In this document: in pieces, positions 62,068-64,000 of the stretch
How the letters are laid out: each line of letters begins with the position of its first letter
Position numbering within the stretch: the stretch's first letter is position 1
Source: JBCAXA01 sp038534295
Lineage (GTDB): Bacteria; Pseudomonadota; Gammaproteobacteria; Steroidobacterales; Woeseiaceae
DNA length: 64,000 bases
Reading direction: 5' to 3'
NCBI GenBank assembly: GCA_038534295.1
Contig: JBCAXA010000004.1
Location: 248,001-312,000, forward strand
Notes under the pieces: generated by a model
Told to the model about the DNA's origin: nothing
Seen by the model: only the letters and a program-made list of their open reading frames with translations
Databases searched by the model: none
Translations under genes and position numbers: made by a program

Positions 62068-63246
62068 TCAACCGCTACGCGCAACCAGCTGTTTCGCGAT
62101 GATGATCTTTTGAATCTCGTTCGTCCCCTCGCCAATGCATAACAGCGGCGCATCGCGGTAGAAACGTTCGATTTCGTATTCGGTGGAGTAACTATACCCG
62201 CCGAATATGCGCATCGCATCCGTACTGTTACTGACGGCAGCCTCCGAGGCGAATAATTTCGCCTGACCAGCCTCGAGATCGCAGCGCTCACCGCGATCGA
62301 AACGCTCCGCAGCAGCATCGACCAGCAATCGCGCCGCGTCTGCGCGAGTCGACATTTCCGCCAGTTTGAGCTGGATTGCCTGATGAGCGGCAATTTCGCG
62401 GCCGAAGGTACGGCGTTCTTTGGCATAGGCCAGCGCGAGATCGAGCGCACCCCGCGCCATTCCAGCGCCGCGGGCCGCGACATTAATACGGCCGAGCTCG
62501 AGCCCACCCGCGGTCTGCACGAAACCCTGGCCTTCGGCCTCGCCGATCAAATTAGCGGTTGGCACGCGAAAGTCGTCGAAAACGAGCTCCGCACTGTCGA
62601 TCGAGCGATAGCCGAGCTTCGAGAGCTTCTTGCCGACCGTGAAGCCTGGCCCTTTCTCGCACAGAAAAAGGCTCATGCCTTTGTGAGCCGGTGTGGCATT
62701 CGGGTCAGTCTTGACCAGCACGGCCAGGCAGTTACCGCGAATGCCGTTGGAGATCCACGTCTTGGTGCCGTTGATCACGTAGTCGTCGCCATCGCGCCGG
62801 GCGACCGTGCGAATGCTCTGCAGATCCGTGCCGGCATTCGGTTCGGTGAGGCCGATGCCACCGCGCAGTTCGCCGCTCGCAAAGCGCGGCAGGAAATAGT
62901 CTTTTTGCGCCGCAGTGCCGGCCCGCTGCACGCAGCTCGCCATGATCAGATGCGAGTTAAAAATACCGGTCGGTGCCATCCACACTTCGCAGATTCGTGC
63001 CACCAATCGAGCGTAGGTTCGCGCGCTGAGGCCGAGCCCGCCGTACTCCGGCGCGATCGTTGCCCCGAACAGGCCGAGCTCGCGCATTTGCTCGACCAGG
63101 TCTTCGGGGTACTCGTCGGCTTGGTCGAATTTGCGCGCAATCGGCCGGACTTCTTTTTCGACCCATTTGTCGATGGCATCGAGAATTTGCGCCTCAGTAT
63201 CGGCATCGATACCGCTGGGAACACTGGCTTCGGGATTGGCGGCCAT
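62068..63246 (-). CDS. Acyl-CoA dehydrogenase
   Basis: A 392-residue flavoenzyme of beta-oxidation-like pathways, ending with electrons on ETF. Conserved segments are VRPIARKFDQADEYPEDLVEQMRELGLFG, GIGLTEPNAGTDLQSIRT (FAD site), TKTWISNGI and IFGGYSYSTEYEIERFYRDA with the conserved catalytic Glu region. The chain-length or branched-acyl preference is unknown. It follows the MaoC gene by 23 bases on the same strand, and both are divergent from the GntR gene. Confidence 0.96.
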   Translation of the reverse strand: MAANPEASVPSGIDADTEAQILDAIDKWVEKEVRPIARKFDQADEYPEDLVEQMRELGLFGATIAPEYGGLGLSARTYARLVARICEVWMAPTGIFNSHLIMASCVQRAGTAAQKDYFLPRFASGELRGGIGLTEPNAGTDLQSIRTVARRDGDDYVINGTKTWISNGIRGNCLAVLVKTDPNATPAHKGMSLFLCEKGPGFTVGKKLSKLGYRSIDSAELVFDDFRVPTANLIGEAEGQGFVQTAGGLELGRINVAARGAGMARGALDLALAYAKERRTFGREIAAHQAIQLKLAEMSTRADAARLLVDAAAERFDRGERCDLEAGQAKLFASEAAVSNSTDAMRIFGGYSYSTEYEIERFYRDAPLLCIGEGTNEIQKIIIAKQLVARSG

Positions 63247-63269
63247 GCGGCTCTCCTCGAACGGACGCG

Positions 63270-63773
63270 TTACGCGTCGGCGGGCTTGTGGGGAATCAAC
63301 ATCGAGCGTTCAAACACGCAGACCTCGACCGCGTCTTGATTGTGGCCGCGGGTACGCACCGTGACGACGCCGGCGTTCGGGCGCGACTTGGACTGACGCA
63401 TATCGATCACCTCGGATTCGGCGTACAGCGTATCGCCAGGAAACACCGGCTTGGTCAGACGGATTTCCTTCCAACCCAGATTGGCAATGGCGCGTTGACT
63501 GACGTCCGACACGCTCATGCCAACGAGAACGGCGACCGTCAGCGGACTCGCCACCAGCGGCTTGCCAAACTCCGTCCCAGCCGCATAGACCTCGTCGAAA
63601 TGCAGCGGGTGCGTGTTCATCGTCAACAGCGTGAACCACGCGTTGTCCTGTTGCGTGATGGTGCGCCCGGGCCGGTGTTCGTAAACATCGCCGACGGCAA
63701 AATCCTCGTACCAGCGTCCGGCGGCGGCTTGAAACCGCTGCGGCGCCAGTTCGGTGTCGCTGCGTGCCGGCAT
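63270..63773 (-). CDS. MaoC-family acyl-CoA hydratase/dehydratase
   Basis: A 167-residue hot-dog fold protein. The hydratase motif is NTHPLHFDEVYAAGTEFGKPLVASPLT (Asp/His active site), after DFAVGDVYEHRPGRTITQQDNAWFT. It probably hydrates enoyl-CoA intermediates or handles dicarboxyl-CoA (MaoC, mesaconyl-CoA hydratase-like). The ATG at 63773 (MPARSDTELA) was chosen over one five codons upstream. Together with the acyl-CoA dehydrogenase it forms a small catabolic operon. Confidence 0.93.
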   Translation of the reverse strand: MPARSDTELAPQRFQAAAGRWYEDFAVGDVYEHRPGRTITQQDNAWFTLLTMNTHPLHFDEVYAAGTEFGKPLVASPLTVAVLVGMSVSDVSQRAIANLGWKEIRLTKPVFPGDTLYAESEVIDMRQSKSRPNAGVVTVRTRGHNQDAVEVCVFERSMLIPHKPADA

Positions 63774-63857
63774 GGGCTCTCCGCGCACATGTCATTTGTC
63801 CGTACAAATGCTATCTTTCGAATCGGCGCTTTGCAACGTCGACGGACGGAGAAGGGC

Positions 63858-64000
63858 TTGGCTGCACCAAAAAACAAACGACCGGCGAAGCCGCGCTACC
63901 GGCAGCTTGCCGAGACACTAATGGCCGACATCCGCAGCGGTCGGCTTGCGGTTGGCGAACGCATGCCGGGCGAGCTGGATCTGGTCGAGCAATTCAAGGT
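63858..64000 (+). CDS. GntR-family transcriptional regulator, 3' end beyond window
   Basis: The frame begins at TTG 63858 with GGAGAAGGG just upstream and continues without stop to the right edge. It encodes (M)AAPKNKRPAKPRYRQLAETLMADIRSGRLAVGERMPGELDLVEQFK, the start of a GntR winged-helix domain (Y-R-Q-L-A, I-x-x-G-x-L-x-x-G-x-x-M-P-x-E). It lies 84 bases from and divergent to the MaoC/acyl-CoA dehydrogenase operon, which it probably represses in response to an acyl-CoA or acid. The effector domain is outside the window. Confidence 0.85.
   Translation, partial: MAAPKNKRPAKPRYRQLAETLMADIRSGRLAVGERMPGELDLVEQFK

Overview
The window is gene-dense, GC-rich bacterial chromosome. It has short intergenic gaps, many 1-11 nt stop/start overlaps, several GTG and TTG starts, and no rRNA, tRNA, phage, IS element or CRISPR array that I could see. 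The gene set suggests a free-living, aerobic gammaproteobacterium: a CrbS/CrbR-type acetate-sensing kinase beside acs and an ActP-like symporter, a DcaP-like porin, DUF2835, an FeS photolyase operon, and PEP-CTERM/PrsT. It resembles marine or soil lineages rather than enterics. The genus cannot be assigned from the sequence alone.

Layout. 1-12.9 kb: housekeeping and envelope genes, namely a VOC protein, an FAD-linked oxidase, a TPR/TonB-domain/DUF1223 group, folD coupled to a small secreted protein, a NarL-type two-component pair, an HSL-type hydrolase with DUF2835, and a Lys/Pro-tailed membrane protein. 13.1-16.1 kb: a secreted M13 metallopeptidase overlapping a periplasmic cyclophilin. 16.2-20.6 kb: PEP-CTERM-associated genes. 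These are the large TPR lipoprotein PrsT, a small HExxH protein, and a von Willebrand A protein ending in a PEP-CTERM tail, whose upstream region carries a near-perfect sigma-54 promoter. 20.8-23.1 kb: small envelope proteins.

23.1-36.0 kb: an acetate utilisation and regulation block. It contains a DEDDh exonuclease, a cNMP/CBS/DUF294 protein, a DcaP-like porin, acs, a LuxR-type regulator (CrbR/ErdR-like), an SSS-domain hybrid histidine kinase (CrbS/MxtR-like), DUF4212 and an SSS symporter. Dyad-symmetric sites of the form GAC-N4-GTC lie in both divergent control regions. 36-47.4 kb: mixed metabolism and transport, including a methyltransferase, an HExxH protein, a LysE exporter, a PQQ-type sugar dehydrogenase, an NSS transporter, a DUF1838 protein, a lipocalin/DUF6134/DUF2878 operon and an OmpR-type two-component system. 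47.4-47.9 kb: the longest gene-free stretch, with nested inverted repeats.

47.9-53.1 kb: an overlapping AGE-epimerase/acylphosphatase/racemase operon, a LysR regulator and NhaA. 53.1-56.3 kb: a light-repair operon of FeS-BCP photolyase, a class I photolyase homologue and DUF2256. 56.4-64 kb: a DASS transporter with RCK_C domains, a choice-of-anchor I protein, DgkA, an LpxH-like phosphatase, a methyltransferase-like protein, an acyl-CoA dehydrogenase/MaoC pair, and a divergent GntR gene cut by the right edge.

The most coherent systems are the acetate circuit (porin, symporter, Acs, kinase, regulator), the PEP-CTERM set and the photorepair operon. I found no clearly unprecedented system. The best leads are the sigma-54 promoter on the PEP-CTERM gene, the shared dyads in the acetate block, the structured gap at 47.4-47.9 kb and the small uncharacterised HExxH proteins.
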